The notes: generated by a model from the letters alone, not told the origin. 64,000 bases of DNA from Bacteroidota bacterium (GCA_024640225.1 JAHEFK010000016.1:48663-112662); one strand, 5' to 3'; shown: positions 25,060-35,093, counted from the stretch's first letter. Numbers and translations are program-made.

Positions 25060-27525
25060 TTACTTGATTTCCTTTTTTGTTTTTCTATTATAGAAGGATA
25101 GGAAAAATCCAATGACCATTACCACAACGCCTAACCATAAAACATTGATAAATGGGAATATCAACGCTTTCATTACAATATAGTCATCCTTACTATTATT
25201 TTGCTTCACGGCTATATCTGCAGTTTCTTCTTTTGGATTGATTTTAGCAAACTGCAATACTAATTGCATAGAAGACAAGGTATCATTTATAAAAACCTCT
25301 TCTTGTCCGCGTATAAGATAAATTGGCAAGGCTTCCATTTGTTTCCCCTTCAAGTTATATACAGCTAGTTTTGCACCTACTGCTATATCTCCAGGCTGTG
25401 TTGGAAGGTTTCTCTTTTCAAGATGCGTTGTAAAGCCTTCGAAAATTGCAAAACCATTATTCACAAAAATACTATCTCCTTTTTTGACAATGGTATGCTT
25501 GAAACTATTAGTATCATTTTTCTTAGATGGATCTATAACAGAAGTAACATAGGTAAAAATATCCTTATGTAAATAATGTTTGGAGGCTGGATTGGCAATC
25601 AGTCCCGATTTGCCCTTTGAATTTATAAATGCATCTGGGTATAAATTAAATGCCTCCACTACTTTTTGAGTAGCCGTATCTCTGACTTCATAATGCACTT
25701 TAAAAAATGTTCTTGGATCTGTAGCGCTGGTAGAATCACCTTGATAAGTAACCAAATAAGGACCCATAGCTATCGGCGTATTTCTAAACAACAAAACATT
25801 TTCTTGACTTTCCTTCACTTTCTCCTGCATCGTCTTCTGCCCTAAATCTATAAATACACCCATGGTATTAATAGATAATACTTCTTTTTTAAAGGAAGAC
25901 AATACAATACCTAATATAACCAATGCAAAACCTAGATGAGCAATGGCTGGTCCCATTTTTTTAAATACACCCTTTTGTATATAAATAGCATAATAGATAC
26001 TAGCTATTGTACCAAAGCATGCAGCATACAATAACAAAAATACGGGGACTTTATTGATGGTTTCTACATATGCAATTATGATGGCAGCTAAAAGGCTTAT
26101 CGATTTTATAATCGTAAATCTCTTTAATAAGGGTTTCCAATCGGAGTTTTTGAATTTTAAGAATAAGGCACTTGCCGATAAAAAGGTAATGAGTATTGCT
26201 AACCAAATTTGAATAGCATTATAATGCTGAACAGGATCGTTAGGAGGAGCTACTTCTTTACCGCTTATCCATTTTACTAAAGGCGCCCATACCGGAATGG
26301 AAGTGGTAAGTATAATTTGTATAGATGACAAGAAAATAATAAAGGCTCCAATAAACATCCAAAACTCTCTGGATAGCAAAGCTTCTTCTTGTTCAATTTT
26401 CGGAAATAGTTTTCGACGATACACATACAAAACAATGCCTGGAATTAAAACTATTGATAACACTATTAATAAATGCCAAAGTAAAGAACTTCCCTCTCCG
26501 GTAAATGCGTGTACAGAAGTATCTCCTAATATGCCCGTTCTGGTTAAAAACGTAGAGTACCAAATAAACGCATACGTTAAAATAAACAAGACCAAACTGA
26601 CTCCCAATGATCGTTGTGTTGCTTTAAATATCACTATCGTGTGTAATGCCGCCACCAACAACAGCCATGGCACTAAAGAAGCATTTTCCACCGGATCCCA
26701 TGCCCAATATCCACCAAAGGTTAACGATTCATATGCCCAAGCACCACCCATCATAATACCTAAACCCAATACTCCACCAGCAACTAATGACCAATTGATG
26801 ATAGGCTTAATAAAATGAACAAACTCGCCTTTCCATAAAGCGGCAATTGCATAGGCAAATGGAACAAGCGTAAGTGCAAATCCTAAAAATAAGATAGGCG
26901 GATGGATCACCATCCAATAATTTTGCAATAACTCATTTAAGCCATTCCCATCTTTAATATACTGCATATAATCGGGCTGTGAAAAAATGGGTGCACCTTG
27001 CATTTGGTTTCTCAACAACGCAAAAGGACTTGTCCCAATTTTAACGCTCTCGGTAATATAGATTCCCAACAACATGGTGCTAAGGCATGCTTGTATAATA
27101 CCTACAACAGTCATTGTGCGAGCTTGTAAGCTATCCGATTTGTATAAAATAAATAAGCCTAATATAGAATGCCAAAGCATCCAAAGTAAGAAAGATCCTT
27201 GCTGCCCTTCCCAAAAACAAGACAATAAATATTTGGTAGGTAAGGCTAAAGACGAATGCTCATAAGCATAGTGATACTCAAAATAATGCTTGTAAATAAT
27301 AAAGTACAGTGTAAAAAACACACCCCAAACCATAAGCACATGCACCATGAATAACTTGCGAGCTATTGATAGCCATGAGGATGAAGTTGTTGGATCTTGC
27401 TGCTCAAATTTTGCTGCATTAAAAAAAGCAAAGGCGCTAAATAAAGAAGCAACAAATGCGCTTATTACCATTAAATGACCAAATTGGCCAGGTAATAGAT
27501 GTTCGTTTAAGAAAGTAGTATTCAA
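25060..27525 (-). CDS. ccmF: Haem lyase subunit CcmF (cytochrome c maturation)
   Basis: An 821-residue inner-membrane protein with about 15 helices that joins haem to apocytochromes c. Its tryptophan-rich WWD loop is plain (GGYWAWDPVENASL, near residues 265-280), and HPPILFLGFAL earlier provides one of the conserved haem-ligand histidine regions. A periplasmic domain of about 200 residues lies near the C-terminus before the last helix. It is longer than E. coli CcmF (647), as usual in Bacteroidota. It follows ccmE by 24 bases on the same strand. CcmA, B, C and H are not in the window. Confidence 0.92.
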   Translation of the reverse strand: MNTTFLNEHLLPGQFGHLMVISAFVASLFSAFAFFNAAKFEQQDPTTSSSWLSIARKLFMVHVLMVWGVFFTLYFIIYKHYFEYHYAYEHSSLALPTKYLLSCFWEGQQGSFLLWMLWHSILGLFILYKSDSLQARTMTVVGIIQACLSTMLLGIYITESVKIGTSPFALLRNQMQGAPIFSQPDYMQYIKDGNGLNELLQNYWMVIHPPILFLGFALTLVPFAYAIAALWKGEFVHFIKPIINWSLVAGGVLGLGIMMGGAWAYESLTFGGYWAWDPVENASLVPWLLLVAALHTIVIFKATQRSLGVSLVLFILTYAFIWYSTFLTRTGILGDTSVHAFTGEGSSLLWHLLIVLSIVLIPGIVLYVYRRKLFPKIEQEEALLSREFWMFIGAFIIFLSSIQIILTTSIPVWAPLVKWISGKEVAPPNDPVQHYNAIQIWLAILITFLSASALFLKFKNSDWKPLLKRFTIIKSISLLAAIIIAYVETINKVPVFLLLYAACFGTIASIYYAIYIQKGVFKKMGPAIAHLGFALVILGIVLSSFKKEVLSINTMGVFIDLGQKTMQEKVKESQENVLLFRNTPIAMGPYLVTYQGDSTSATDPRTFFKVHYEVRDTATQKVVEAFNLYPDAFINSKGKSGLIANPASKHYLHKDIFTYVTSVIDPSKKNDTNSFKHTIVKKGDSIFVNNGFAIFEGFTTHLEKRNLPTQPGDIAVGAKLAVYNLKGKQMEALPIYLIRGQEEVFINDTLSSMQLVLQFAKINPKEETADIAVKQNNSKDDYIVMKALIFPFINVLWLGVVVMVIGFFLSFYNRKTKKEIK

Positions 27526-27549
27526 GAATAGTGAGTTTAGAAAGTAGAA

Positions 27550-27942
27550 TTAGTTATTGCCTACAGCAACTTGATCTTTTTTGTATTTAGATGGGCATTT
27601 CATTTGTATTTTAGAACATCGAAACACAGTGCCATCCATATAGCCCATCATTACTATTTGCTCGGATTTTTCAATATCTGTAGGCTTAGCACCATTAAAT
27701 ACCACTTGATTTATGGCACCAGCTTTATCTTTTACATAAAAAGTAAAATGATTCGCATCTACAACGGGATCATAAATCATGGCTTTGTCTTTTTCTAAAA
27801 AGCCAATTACATGTATTTTTTTAGTAGGATTTTTAGCTGCCGATGCAAACGTTTCATAGGTACTAAAATCTCCAAACATAGCTACTATAGCCCCTACCCC
27901 AATAGCAATTAAAACCAATAAAATTATGTGCGTTCTTTTCAT
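27550..27942 (-). CDS. ccmE: Haem chaperone CcmE, CxxxY variant
   Basis: A 130-residue membrane-anchored periplasmic haem chaperone. It has one N-terminal helix (ILLVLIAIGVGAIVAMF) and an OB-fold domain with HVIGFL, DANHFTFYVKD and the block VMMGYMDGTVF. At the site where E. coli CcmE has the covalent haem-binding HxxxY, this protein has CPSKY (Cys116, Tyr120). That CxxxY form is known from Desulfovibrio and some archaeal CcmE proteins, where haem handling differs from the classical system. CcmF follows 24 bases downstream and would receive haem from it. A client cytochrome (8113-8469) is encoded in this window. Confidence 0.92.
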   Translation of the reverse strand: MKRTHIILLVLIAIGVGAIVAMFGDFSTYETFASAAKNPTKKIHVIGFLEKDKAMIYDPVVDANHFTFYVKDKAGAINQVVFNGAKPTDIEKSEQIVMMGYMDGTVFRCSKIQMKCPSKYKKDQVAVGNN

Positions 27943-28018
27943 AAAACCTTGCTCAAACAGATAAATAAAAATTTTGCAACAAAAATACTAAATAAACGCA
28001 TTGTTTGAATTTAGTTTA

Positions 28019-28026
28019 TACATTTG
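28019..28026 (+). promoter_or_regulatory. Candidate -7 box of the agmatinase-family gene
   Basis: TACATTTG fully matches TAnnTTTG and ends 30 bases before the ATG at 28057. A TTG 15 bases upstream is closer than the usual 19-21 spacing. Confidence 0.4.
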
Positions 28027-28056
28027 CTCCCGTATTTTATTATTTATCTTTTTCCC

Positions 28057-29100
28057 ATGTCCATTTTAAACACTTTCGACCCAAATTCTGTTGGCTTAAG
28101 CTCTAATACCATTTTTGGTTTGCCTTTTACCGAAGAGAATGCACTTCTTTGTTTATTACCCGTTCCATGGGAAGTATCCGTATCCTACAGAGAAGGCGCT
28201 GCAAGAGGACCAGAAAACATCTTTAAAGCATCTATGCAAGTAGACCTTTACGACCCAGATGTTACGGATGCATGGCAAAAAGGGATCTATATGGTTCCAA
28301 TAGATAAAACATTGAGAAAGAAAAGTGATTTTCTTCGTCAGTGTGCAGAGTTAATTATTGCCCATTTATGCGAAGGGGGAAATGTAGAAGATAATGTACA
28401 ATTGAATGGCAAATTAAATGAAGTTAATGAAGGCTGTCAATTCATGAATGATTGGGTTTATAACCATACAAAAAAATTACTTGCAAAAGGAAAACACGTT
28501 GGCTTAATTGGTGGCGACCACAGTACACCCCTTGGTTATTTAAGGGCTTTGAGCGAGCAGCATGAATCCTTTGGTATTTTACAGATAGATGCGCATGCCG
28601 ACTTGCGTGTAGCATATGAAGGATTCAATTATTCTCATGCGTCGGTGATGTATAATGTACTTCAAGAAATACCACAAATGAAAAAATTAGTTCAAGTAGG
28701 TATTCGCGATTACTGCGATGACGAACTAATCTTAATACAACAGAACCCTCAGCGCATAAGCACCTTCTTTGATAAGAATATAAAAGAACAACAGTTTGAA
28801 GGTATCACTTGGAGAGAACAATGCCTACAAATCATTGACGAACTTCCACAAAAAGTATATATCAGTTTTGATATTGATGGTTTAGATCCAAAACTTTGTC
28901 CAAATACAGGAACGCCTGTTCCAGGAGGATTTGAAGTAGAACAAATCTATTATCTATTCAAACTTTTAAAACAAAGTGGTAAAGAAATTATTGGTTTCGA
29001 CTTGAATGAAGTTTCTTGTGGAGAGCACATGGAAGATGGTATTGATGCTATAGTAGGTGCACGTGTTTTATATAAAATGTGCAACTGGCTTTTAGCCTAA
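28057..29100 (+). CDS. Agmatinase/arginase-family hydrolase
   Basis: A 347-residue ureohydrolase with the binuclear manganese site: GGDHSTPLGYL (residues ~160), DAHADLR (~185) and SFDIDGLDP (~275), each carrying the family's metal-binding His/Asp residues. Substrates in this superfamily include agmatine, arginine, formiminoglutamate and guanidino acids. The sequence does not decide between them, and no Hut or polyamine genes are adjacent. The ATG at 28057 was chosen; an upstream in-frame TTG lies in the promoter region. It is divergent from ccmE and convergent with the WecG-type gene, with one base between their stop codons. Confidence 0.85.
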   Translation: MSILNTFDPNSVGLSSNTIFGLPFTEENALLCLLPVPWEVSVSYREGAARGPENIFKASMQVDLYDPDVTDAWQKGIYMVPIDKTLRKKSDFLRQCAELIIAHLCEGGNVEDNVQLNGKLNEVNEGCQFMNDWVYNHTKKLLAKGKHVGLIGGDHSTPLGYLRALSEQHESFGILQIDAHADLRVAYEGFNYSHASVMYNVLQEIPQMKKLVQVGIRDYCDDELILIQQNPQRISTFFDKNIKEQQFEGITWREQCLQIIDELPQKVYISFDIDGLDPKLCPNTGTPVPGGFEVEQIYYLFKLLKQSGKEIIGFDLNEVSCGEHMEDGIDAIVGARVLYKMCNWLLA

Positions 29101-29101
29101 T

Positions 29102-29878
29102 TTATTTTTTCATTAGCTCTTTAAAAGCTATTAGCAGAAATCTAAAATTCCCAACGGTATAGCGCTTCCAAAGGCGCTTAGGCTCTTTATAGAATCTATA
29201 AAGCCATTCCAATCCTAATTGTGTAATCCATTGGGGGGCACGTGCTTTATACCCATGGTAAAATTCAAAGGAGGCGCCTAAATAGGCAATTATTAATTGC
29301 TTTCCCGGATGCTGTTGCTCATATAAGCGGGCAACTTGTATTCCAATCAAACTTTGCTTAGGATCGCCTAAGCCAATAAATAAAAAGCGACTATTTTGAG
29401 CGCTTACTAATTGACATACATCGTGCGCAAGAAAATTGATATATGCCTCATCTGCTGCATCAAAAAATGCGGGTGTACAAACATTGCAAGCGGGATATTC
29501 TTGACAAAACAAATTACCTAATTGTGTATTGGGCAAAACAAAAGTAGCCGCTAAGTGTTCTTGTTTTATGCGTTCCCACAATACCGGAAACAAATCACTT
29601 CCCGTTAATCTTGCTTTCAGTGCATTTTTATATTTCAATTTACTCAACCACACAATAGGCATGCCATCTGGCAAAACCCATTTGGCCGATTGTGCAAAAT
29701 GCAAAAGCGATTCCTTCCCTTCTTTGTTGAGCTCTTGCAAAAGATAAGCGTTTGGCGTAACTATATGCTGCACGGAGTTGCCAATTTGAATTGCACGCAT
29801 TACATCATCAACCACTTCAGCTACATGAGCAGCATTTATAAAATCGAAACCAAAAAGTTTACATGTTTGCATTTTCAT
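29102..29878 (-). CDS. WecG/TagA/CpsF-family glycosyltransferase
   Basis: A 258-residue GT26-type enzyme that adds a sugar to a lipid-linked intermediate during polysaccharide synthesis. Characteristic parts are VTPNAYLLQELN, the WVLPDGMPIVWLSK block, FIGLGDPKQS and the GASFEFYHGYKARAPQW-ITQLGLEWLYR region. It is the last of four overlapping minus-strand genes (flippase, two GT2 enzymes, then this), starting inside the preceding gene by 20 bases. The sugar and acceptor cannot be read from the sequence. A second methionine two residues in is an alternative start. Confidence 0.93.
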   Translation of the reverse strand: MKMQTCKLFGFDFINAAHVAEVVDDVMRAIQIGNSVQHIVTPNAYLLQELNKEGKESLLHFAQSAKWVLPDGMPIVWLSKLKYKNALKARLTGSDLFPVLWERIKQEHLAATFVLPNTQLGNLFCQEYPACNVCTPAFFDAADEAYINFLAHDVCQLVSAQNSRFLFIGLGDPKQSLIGIQVARLYEQQHPGKQLIIAYLGASFEFYHGYKARAPQWITQLGLEWLYRFYKEPKRLWKRYTVGNFRFLLIAFKELMKK

Positions 29879-30788
29879 TTGGTTTTAAATATCCAAGCAA
29901 AATTCCTTTTACACCCCAATACAAAGCCTTTAAATTTCCTTTTGTTCTAATTATGCTAATACCCAAAAGAGTGAAAATATTCCAAGTACGCAATACAAAA
30001 GAATGATATTTATAGGAAAATTTCATAGCAGAGGTATTATAGTAATAGTAAAATAAATGATGTGCATTGGCTGTACTCATAGAGCCTTTATGGTATACTT
30101 TACTTTGTACTACTAATTCATTCCCATAACCTAATTTCGCAGCGCGCACTTGCCAATCATGTTCTTCAGCGTACAAGAAAAAACGCTCGTCTAATAATCC
30201 TACGCGCTCAATCATAGCAAAACGAACTAATAAACTAGCGCCGTGCTGAAAAATGTGTTTATCCTTAACAATATAATCTCTTGTATTATCCCATAATTCG
30301 TTTTTGAATTGCAATTTAGCAACTGCAAAAAAAGGATAGTATTTAACCGCACAGCATTGAATTTTATTTCGTTGCTCATAGTCCATTATCACAGAGCCGG
30401 CGAAACCTAAATCTGGCTGCTGCAATAACCGATCTTCTAAATATGTAAGCGCCTTTTCTTCCGGCATAGCATCATTATTTAACAACCAAATGAAATCGAA
30501 TGTATTGGGGAATAAAGAACAAAGCACTTTATTTATAGCTTTGGCAAAACCATCATTTGTTGAAGAAGCAATTAATTGTAATCGATCATGGTTACATACA
30601 TATTTTGCTTGCCAATGAACTGCTTGCAAAGGAGTACAAGCCTCAATAATTTGCTCTTTTGAACGATCTGTAGATCCATTATCTATGAGGGCTATGTATG
30701 CATTACTAGTATTCCATACTTGCTCTACCAACAAACATGTATCTGCTGCTGCATTCCAATTGATGATAATACAAAGTGTTTTAGCCAT
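29859..30788 (-). CDS. GT2 glycosyltransferase (rhamnosyltransferase-like)
   Basis: A 309-residue GT-A enzyme. It starts MAKTLCIIINWNAAADT, then has LIDNGSTDRSKE for nucleotide-sugar binding, the WLLNNDAMP metal site (equivalent to DXD) and FFLYAEEHDWQVRAAKLG, which includes the catalytic ED-like region seen in WbbL-type rhamnosyltransferases. It probably extends the lipid-linked oligosaccharide in the cytoplasm. The gene overlaps both neighbours (8 bases upstream, 20 downstream), so the whole set is one tightly coupled operon. Confidence 0.92.
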   Translation of the reverse strand: MAKTLCIIINWNAAADTCLLVEQVWNTSNAYIALIDNGSTDRSKEQIIEACTPLQAVHWQAKYVCNHDRLQLIASSTNDGFAKAINKVLCSLFPNTFDFIWLLNNDAMPEEKALTYLEDRLLQQPDLGFAGSVIMDYEQRNKIQCCAVKYYPFFAVAKLQFKNELWDNTRDYIVKDKHIFQHGASLLVRFAMIERVGLLDERFFLYAEEHDWQVRAAKLGYGNELVVQSKVYHKGSMSTANAHHLFYYYYNTSAMKFSYKYHSFVLRTWNIFTLLGISIIRTKGNLKALYWGVKGILLGYLKPNENANM

Positions 30789-31596
30789 TACTCTTTAAAA
30801 TTAAGTAGCTGCGTTTAAGCAGTAATTTTATAATTCTGTATAAATTATATACTTGCTTGTTCCATCTGATTTTTCCAATAAAAAACCTTCGTAATCGAAG
30901 TGCATCCATATTCAATTGTAGCTTTCTACTCATTAAGCTACTATGTCCAAACCTAATTAAAGTAGCCGAGTTAGCTTCATCTATGCTAATTATTCGCCCT
31001 TCTTGCTCGGTATAATCAAACCAGAACTTCCAATCTTCATACGTTTTAAACTGTGTATCGAATCGCAAACTACCCATTTTATAAACAGGGATAAGCGGAG
31101 CAGAGATCGTAAAAATATTATCTTTTATGAGTTGCGCTCTACAAAATAAAGACGACCAATTAATTGGCTGATTAGTTGTTGTTTCTTTTTGTTTAGATGT
31201 AAATAACTGTTGCGGTTGATTACTTTCAAAAAAATAAGAAGGAGCAACACACATCAACAAATCTTTATTATTTTGAAAGGCAGCTATCTGATGTTTCAAC
31301 TTATCTACTTCTAAAAGATCATCACCATCTAAAAACTGCACATAGTTGCCGGTGATTAATGCTAAGGCTGTATTGCGAGCTACAGCAACACCCAGATTTT
31401 GTTGATACACATACCTATAACGACTATCAAGATCTACAAATGATTTGGCCAATATCCCTGTAGCATCGGTAGAGCCATCATCAACAATAATACACTCCCA
31501 ATTATTATAGGATTGTCGACCTACACTTTCTAAGCAGGCTTTCAGATAAGCTGCATAGTTATAACAGGTAACTATAATACTAACTTTATAATCCAT
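30781..31596 (-). CDS. GT2 glycosyltransferase
   Basis: A 271-residue family 2 enzyme with a textbook N-terminus: VSIIVTCYNYAAYL, then CIIVDDGSTD and the metal-binding QFLDGDDLLEVDKL. The C-terminal part lacks a membrane helix, so it acts in the cytoplasm on a membrane-bound acceptor. It lies between the flippase gene (overlap 11 bases) and the second GT2 gene (overlap 8 bases). Specificity is unknown. Confidence 0.92.
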   Translation of the reverse strand: MDYKVSIIVTCYNYAAYLKACLESVGRQSYNNWECIIVDDGSTDATGILAKSFVDLDSRYRYVYQQNLGVAVARNTALALITGNYVQFLDGDDLLEVDKLKHQIAAFQNNKDLLMCVAPSYFFESNQPQQLFTSKQKETTTNQPINWSSLFCRAQLIKDNIFTISAPLIPVYKMGSLRFDTQFKTYEDWKFWFDYTEQEGRIISIDEANSATLIRFGHSSLMSRKLQLNMDALRLRRFFIGKIRWNKQVYNLYRIIKLLLKRSYLILKSNG

Positions 31597-33013
31597 CTTG
31601 CGAAATTGAAAGTGCTTTTTTCATTTGCTGTTTATAAAACAAAAAATAAAACAAAGAAATATAGAGTAGCGATACTATAATAACTTTCCATAACCAGAAC
31701 ACAGGAAGCCACCTTGCTAAAACATAAAGCAGTGTTACTATCAATAAGGTTTTTAAGTAGGGCATTAATCTTAATTGCAAATGCGGCTCTTTAACCCAAG
31801 CATAATAACAAACAAATTGCACAGTAGTACTTGCTAAATACGCTATAGCCGCACCTATGGCATTATAGTATTTTATCAGAATAATATTTAAAACGATATT
31901 CACTACGCTTGCTAAGGCAGAAATTTTAAGCGTCAATTTAATATTTCCTTTAGCAAATACAATGGTCCACAAGAAATTAGTGATATAAGCCATAGGCAAA
32001 CAGAAAGAAAGAATGGCATAGATACCTTTGGTACTTTCACCATATTTATTTTGAGTCATGATGTTAACTACATCTACCCAACAAATATTTAAAATAAGAG
32101 GTATTAGCATAGCAAGCCAGCTTTCTAATTGCCACAACATATTTAATTCTTTAACTACGCTGGTTTCGTAGGCATGACTTTTAGCTAATATTCTAGAGAC
32201 TTTTGGCAATAATACAGGAGCTATAATTAATAAGGGTATTCGAGACGACTCAAATGCTTTGTAGGCAAAGCTATAATCGGCAACAAAAACACTGGTACTT
32301 ATAAAGCCCAACAAAATCCAATCGACGCGAGCTAAGGATGACTCCAAAAAAATAACACCCAGCTGTGGTAACGATTCTTGTACTAATGACTTATAAGCGT
32401 TCCAATTAAAGCTTGGCAATACCCAATGACCTGTTAAATGAGCCGCAGAGAAAAAAGCAAATAGTACTTCAATAACGGCAACTCCCACATATAAAAAAGC
32501 AATATTATTAATAGTTACGGCATGAATTTGAATTAGAAAAAACAAACCCATTACACGCACCACATTGGCAATCACACCCATGAATGCAAGGTGCCAAAAT
32601 CGCTCTTTACCATTGGCCAATTGCTTAAAACAGGATGCAATATAAGTGCATATAAAACTTATAAATACAGCTATGAGTAAAAAATGGATTTGAAAAAAAG
32701 AAGGGAAATATACACGAGATACCAGTAGTATTACAACAGAAAGCACCCCCATAACCAATGCATGTGTTAAATAAATACCCGTAGTAGACGCAATAGACAT
32801 GCCGGCAGAAATCCGACGCACAATCACATGGTCAAATCCGAAGGTAGCCAATAAGGTGAAGGTAGTACTTAGCGCAATAGACAGATTCAACTCACCAAAA
32901 AGCTGTTTATCTATGTAATAAGCAGCCAGCATAAAGAACCCTAAACCAAACAATTGATTTACGATAATTTGGAAGCCACTTGCCGATAAACTTTTGAGAT
33001 GATTAATATTCAT
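31586..33013 (-). CDS. Wzx-like polysaccharide flippase
   Basis: A 475-residue integral membrane protein with about 12-14 helices, of the MOP/polysaccharide-transport superfamily that flips undecaprenyl-linked oligosaccharides across the inner membrane. It begins with MNINHLKSLSASGFQIIVNQ, the amphipathic start common in this family, and has a charged mid-loop (KSHAYETSVVKELNML). It is the first gene of the minus-strand glycan operon and is divergent from the ligase/polymerase gene at 33110, with about 95 bases between the starts for two promoters. Confidence 0.88.
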   Translation of the reverse strand: MNINHLKSLSASGFQIIVNQLFGLGFFMLAAYYIDKQLFGELNLSIALSTTFTLLATFGFDHVIVRRISAGMSIASTTGIYLTHALVMGVLSVVILLVSRVYFPSFFQIHFLLIAVFISFICTYIASCFKQLANGKERFWHLAFMGVIANVVRVMGLFFLIQIHAVTINNIAFLYVGVAVIEVLFAFFSAAHLTGHWVLPSFNWNAYKSLVQESLPQLGVIFLESSLARVDWILLGFISTSVFVADYSFAYKAFESSRIPLLIIAPVLLPKVSRILAKSHAYETSVVKELNMLWQLESWLAMLIPLILNICWVDVVNIMTQNKYGESTKGIYAILSFCLPMAYITNFLWTIVFAKGNIKLTLKISALASVVNIVLNIILIKYYNAIGAAIAYLASTTVQFVCYYAWVKEPHLQLRLMPYLKTLLIVTLLYVLARWLPVFWLWKVIIVSLLYISLFYFLFYKQQMKKALSISQDGL

Positions 33014-33109
33014 GTAAGAAGGTTAAAAGTACAAATTTTTGCTTGTTTTTTAAAAAATAGATTAATACTGTATCTTAGTGTTTTAGTAGCACTAAAACTC
33101 CATGCAAAC

Positions 33110-34414
33110 ATGCCAACAGCCTCGCTTACAAAAACAAGCCAACTAAGCAACAAGCTCTTTGAAGCTTGTTTATACTTGGTTGCTTTAAGTATTCCTATGT
33201 ATTACCGAATCAATGCATTGGCTGTTGTGTTACTAGCCATTAGTTGGCTGTTTACAGATGATTTTAAAACTACCCTATCGCAATTAAAAAAACGACCTTT
33301 ACTTATTTGCTGGATTTTATGGTATGCGCTGCATGCCTTAAGTTATTTTTATAGCGATGATAAAACAATTGCTGGCGCCGACTTAGAATCAAAATTATCG
33401 ATCCTTCTATTACCTTTAATAATTGGAACACAAAGCAAAGAAAACGAGGTGCAATTGAAAGGTGTATTTACTAGTTTCTTACTAGGCTTAGTCACTATTT
33501 GTTTCCTTAGTATTGGCAGCAGTTATCTAGCATACCAAGAAGACCAGCAGCTATCTCATTTCTTTTACCACCAACTTGTGCATTTTGCTGATGCCAATGC
33601 CGTATATATGTCGTGGTATGTGCTTATAGGAATAGCCATTTTATTGCTTGCGCCGCCTACATTCTTTTTTACCAAAAATAAAGGCATACAAATTGCTACT
33701 ATTATTATACTAGAGATATTTTTATTAATGCTGTCGGCACGAATGGTGCTCCTTTGCCAATTTGCGATAATCCTGCCCATACTCATATATCAAAGCACCA
33801 AAAAGGATTTTACAAAAGGACTTATCAACAGTGTTTTTGCCATTGTATTATTGGCTATTTATGGTATTATATTTCTCACCAACAATCCAATTAAGGAACG
33901 TTTTAAGGAAATGACACCTTCTCAAACAAAAAATTGGGTATCTAAAGAAGATCCAAGCAAACAACAATTCAACAATTTTACCTTACGCATTTTCATCTGG
34001 AAAACATCCATGGAAAGCATTCAACAAGAGCATTTATATTGGTATGGATCTGGCATAGGCGATGTGGCAACGATTCAGCAAAAGACTATTGAAAAACATA
34101 ATTTTGAATTAAACGAAGGCAATCGAGCTAAGAAAATATGGGAGTTTAATATGCACAACATGTATATTCAAGAGCTGTTCATGTTGGGTATTATTGGATT
34201 ACTTACATTCCTATTTATATTATGTAGACCTTTATTTTTCGAATTTTCAACTCCTTACAAATGGTTGTTTAGGTCGTTTCAACTAACGAGTATTGCTGTC
34301 TTTTTTATAGAGTCGGCGCTTCAAACACAAGCTGGAATTATCTTCTTTAGTTTCTTCTCTATGCTATTCTTACAACATTATTATTCCAGTAAAGAAACCA
34401 ACCAAACTGTTTAG
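33110..34414 (+). CDS. O-antigen ligase/polymerase-like membrane protein
   Basis: A 434-residue protein with about 10 membrane helices and a large hydrophilic loop (residues ~260-340) containing RIFIWKTSMESIQQ and EFNMHNMYIQEL, as in the Wzy_C/WaaL family. Such proteins join or polymerise lipid-linked glycan on the periplasmic side. Whether this is ligase or polymerase cannot be told from sequence alone. The ATG at 33110 was chosen; the 37 earlier in-frame codons include non-family sequence and a poor start. The priming transferase gene follows 4 bases after it, so the two are co-transcribed. Confidence 0.83.
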   Translation: MPTASLTKTSQLSNKLFEACLYLVALSIPMYYRINALAVVLLAISWLFTDDFKTTLSQLKKRPLLICWILWYALHALSYFYSDDKTIAGADLESKLSILLLPLIIGTQSKENEVQLKGVFTSFLLGLVTICFLSIGSSYLAYQEDQQLSHFFYHQLVHFADANAVYMSWYVLIGIAILLLAPPTFFFTKNKGIQIATIIILEIFLLMLSARMVLLCQFAIILPILIYQSTKKDFTKGLINSVFAIVLLAIYGIIFLTNNPIKERFKEMTPSQTKNWVSKEDPSKQQFNNFTLRIFIWKTSMESIQQEHLYWYGSGIGDVATIQQKTIEKHNFELNEGNRAKKIWEFNMHNMYIQELFMLGIIGLLTFLFILCRPLFFEFSTPYKWLFRSFQLTSIAVFFIESALQTQAGIIFFSFFSMLFLQHYYSSKETNQTV

Positions 34415-34418
34415 CAAA

Positions 34419-35087
34419 ATGACTTCTACCCAACGCTTTACTGAAATACGTTCATTTCTGAGCTCCTTACCAACACATCAAGCATATAAAAAGAACCTAG
34501 GTTATTTAGTAACGAAACGGCTTATTGATATATTGGTGGCCAGCTGCATACTCCTACTCATTATGCCTTGGCTTACGCCCCTTGTAGCTTTATTGATAAA
34601 ACTCAATTCAAAAGGGCCTGTTTTTTTTGTGCAAAAAAGAACGGGGAAAGACAACCAAACATTTCATTGTATAAAATTTAGGACAATGAAAATAAATAAA
34701 GAAGCCGATACACAGCAAGCCATTACCAATGACCTACGCATCACCCGACTTGGTAAAATCTTGCGCCTTACACATATTGATGAACTACCTCAATTATTAA
34801 ATGTACTAGTTGGCACCATGAGTATAGTTGGCCCTAGACCACATATGTTATACCATACCGAAATATACTCAAAAGCGTATACGTATTATTTATTACGCCA
34901 CGAATCAAAACCTGGCATGACAGGCATGGCGCAAATAAAAGGCTACTTAGGAGAAATTATAACACCAAGAGATTTGAAAAAAAGAGTTTTATGGGATATT
35001 TACTATAATAAAAATGCTAGCATTCGATTAGATATCTATATTGCTTTCACCACCTTGCAGCAAATTATAAACAAACTCATCAAGTAG
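34419..35087 (+). CDS. Priming sugar-phosphate transferase (short form)
   Basis: A 222-residue bacterial sugar transferase (PF02397 type) that moves sugar-1-phosphate from a nucleotide sugar to undecaprenyl phosphate, the first step of glycan assembly. It has one hydrophobic segment (ILVASCILLLIMPWLTPLVA), then KGPVFFVQKRTG, the catalytic HCIKFRTM, IDELPQLLNVLVG and SIVGPRPH. It lacks the multi-helix N-terminal domain of WbaP/WcaJ and is thus the minimal catalytic form. The window encodes a second, long-form enzyme at 46986-48404, so two different primers may serve two glycans. Confidence 0.93.
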   Translation: MTSTQRFTEIRSFLSSLPTHQAYKKNLGYLVTKRLIDILVASCILLLIMPWLTPLVALLIKLNSKGPVFFVQKRTGKDNQTFHCIKFRTMKINKEADTQQAITNDLRITRLGKILRLTHIDELPQLLNVLVGTMSIVGPRPHMLYHTEIYSKAYTYYLLRHESKPGMTGMAQIKGYLGEIITPRDLKKRVLWDIYYNKNASIRLDIYIAFTTLQQIINKLIK

Positions 35088-35093
35088 CTTATA

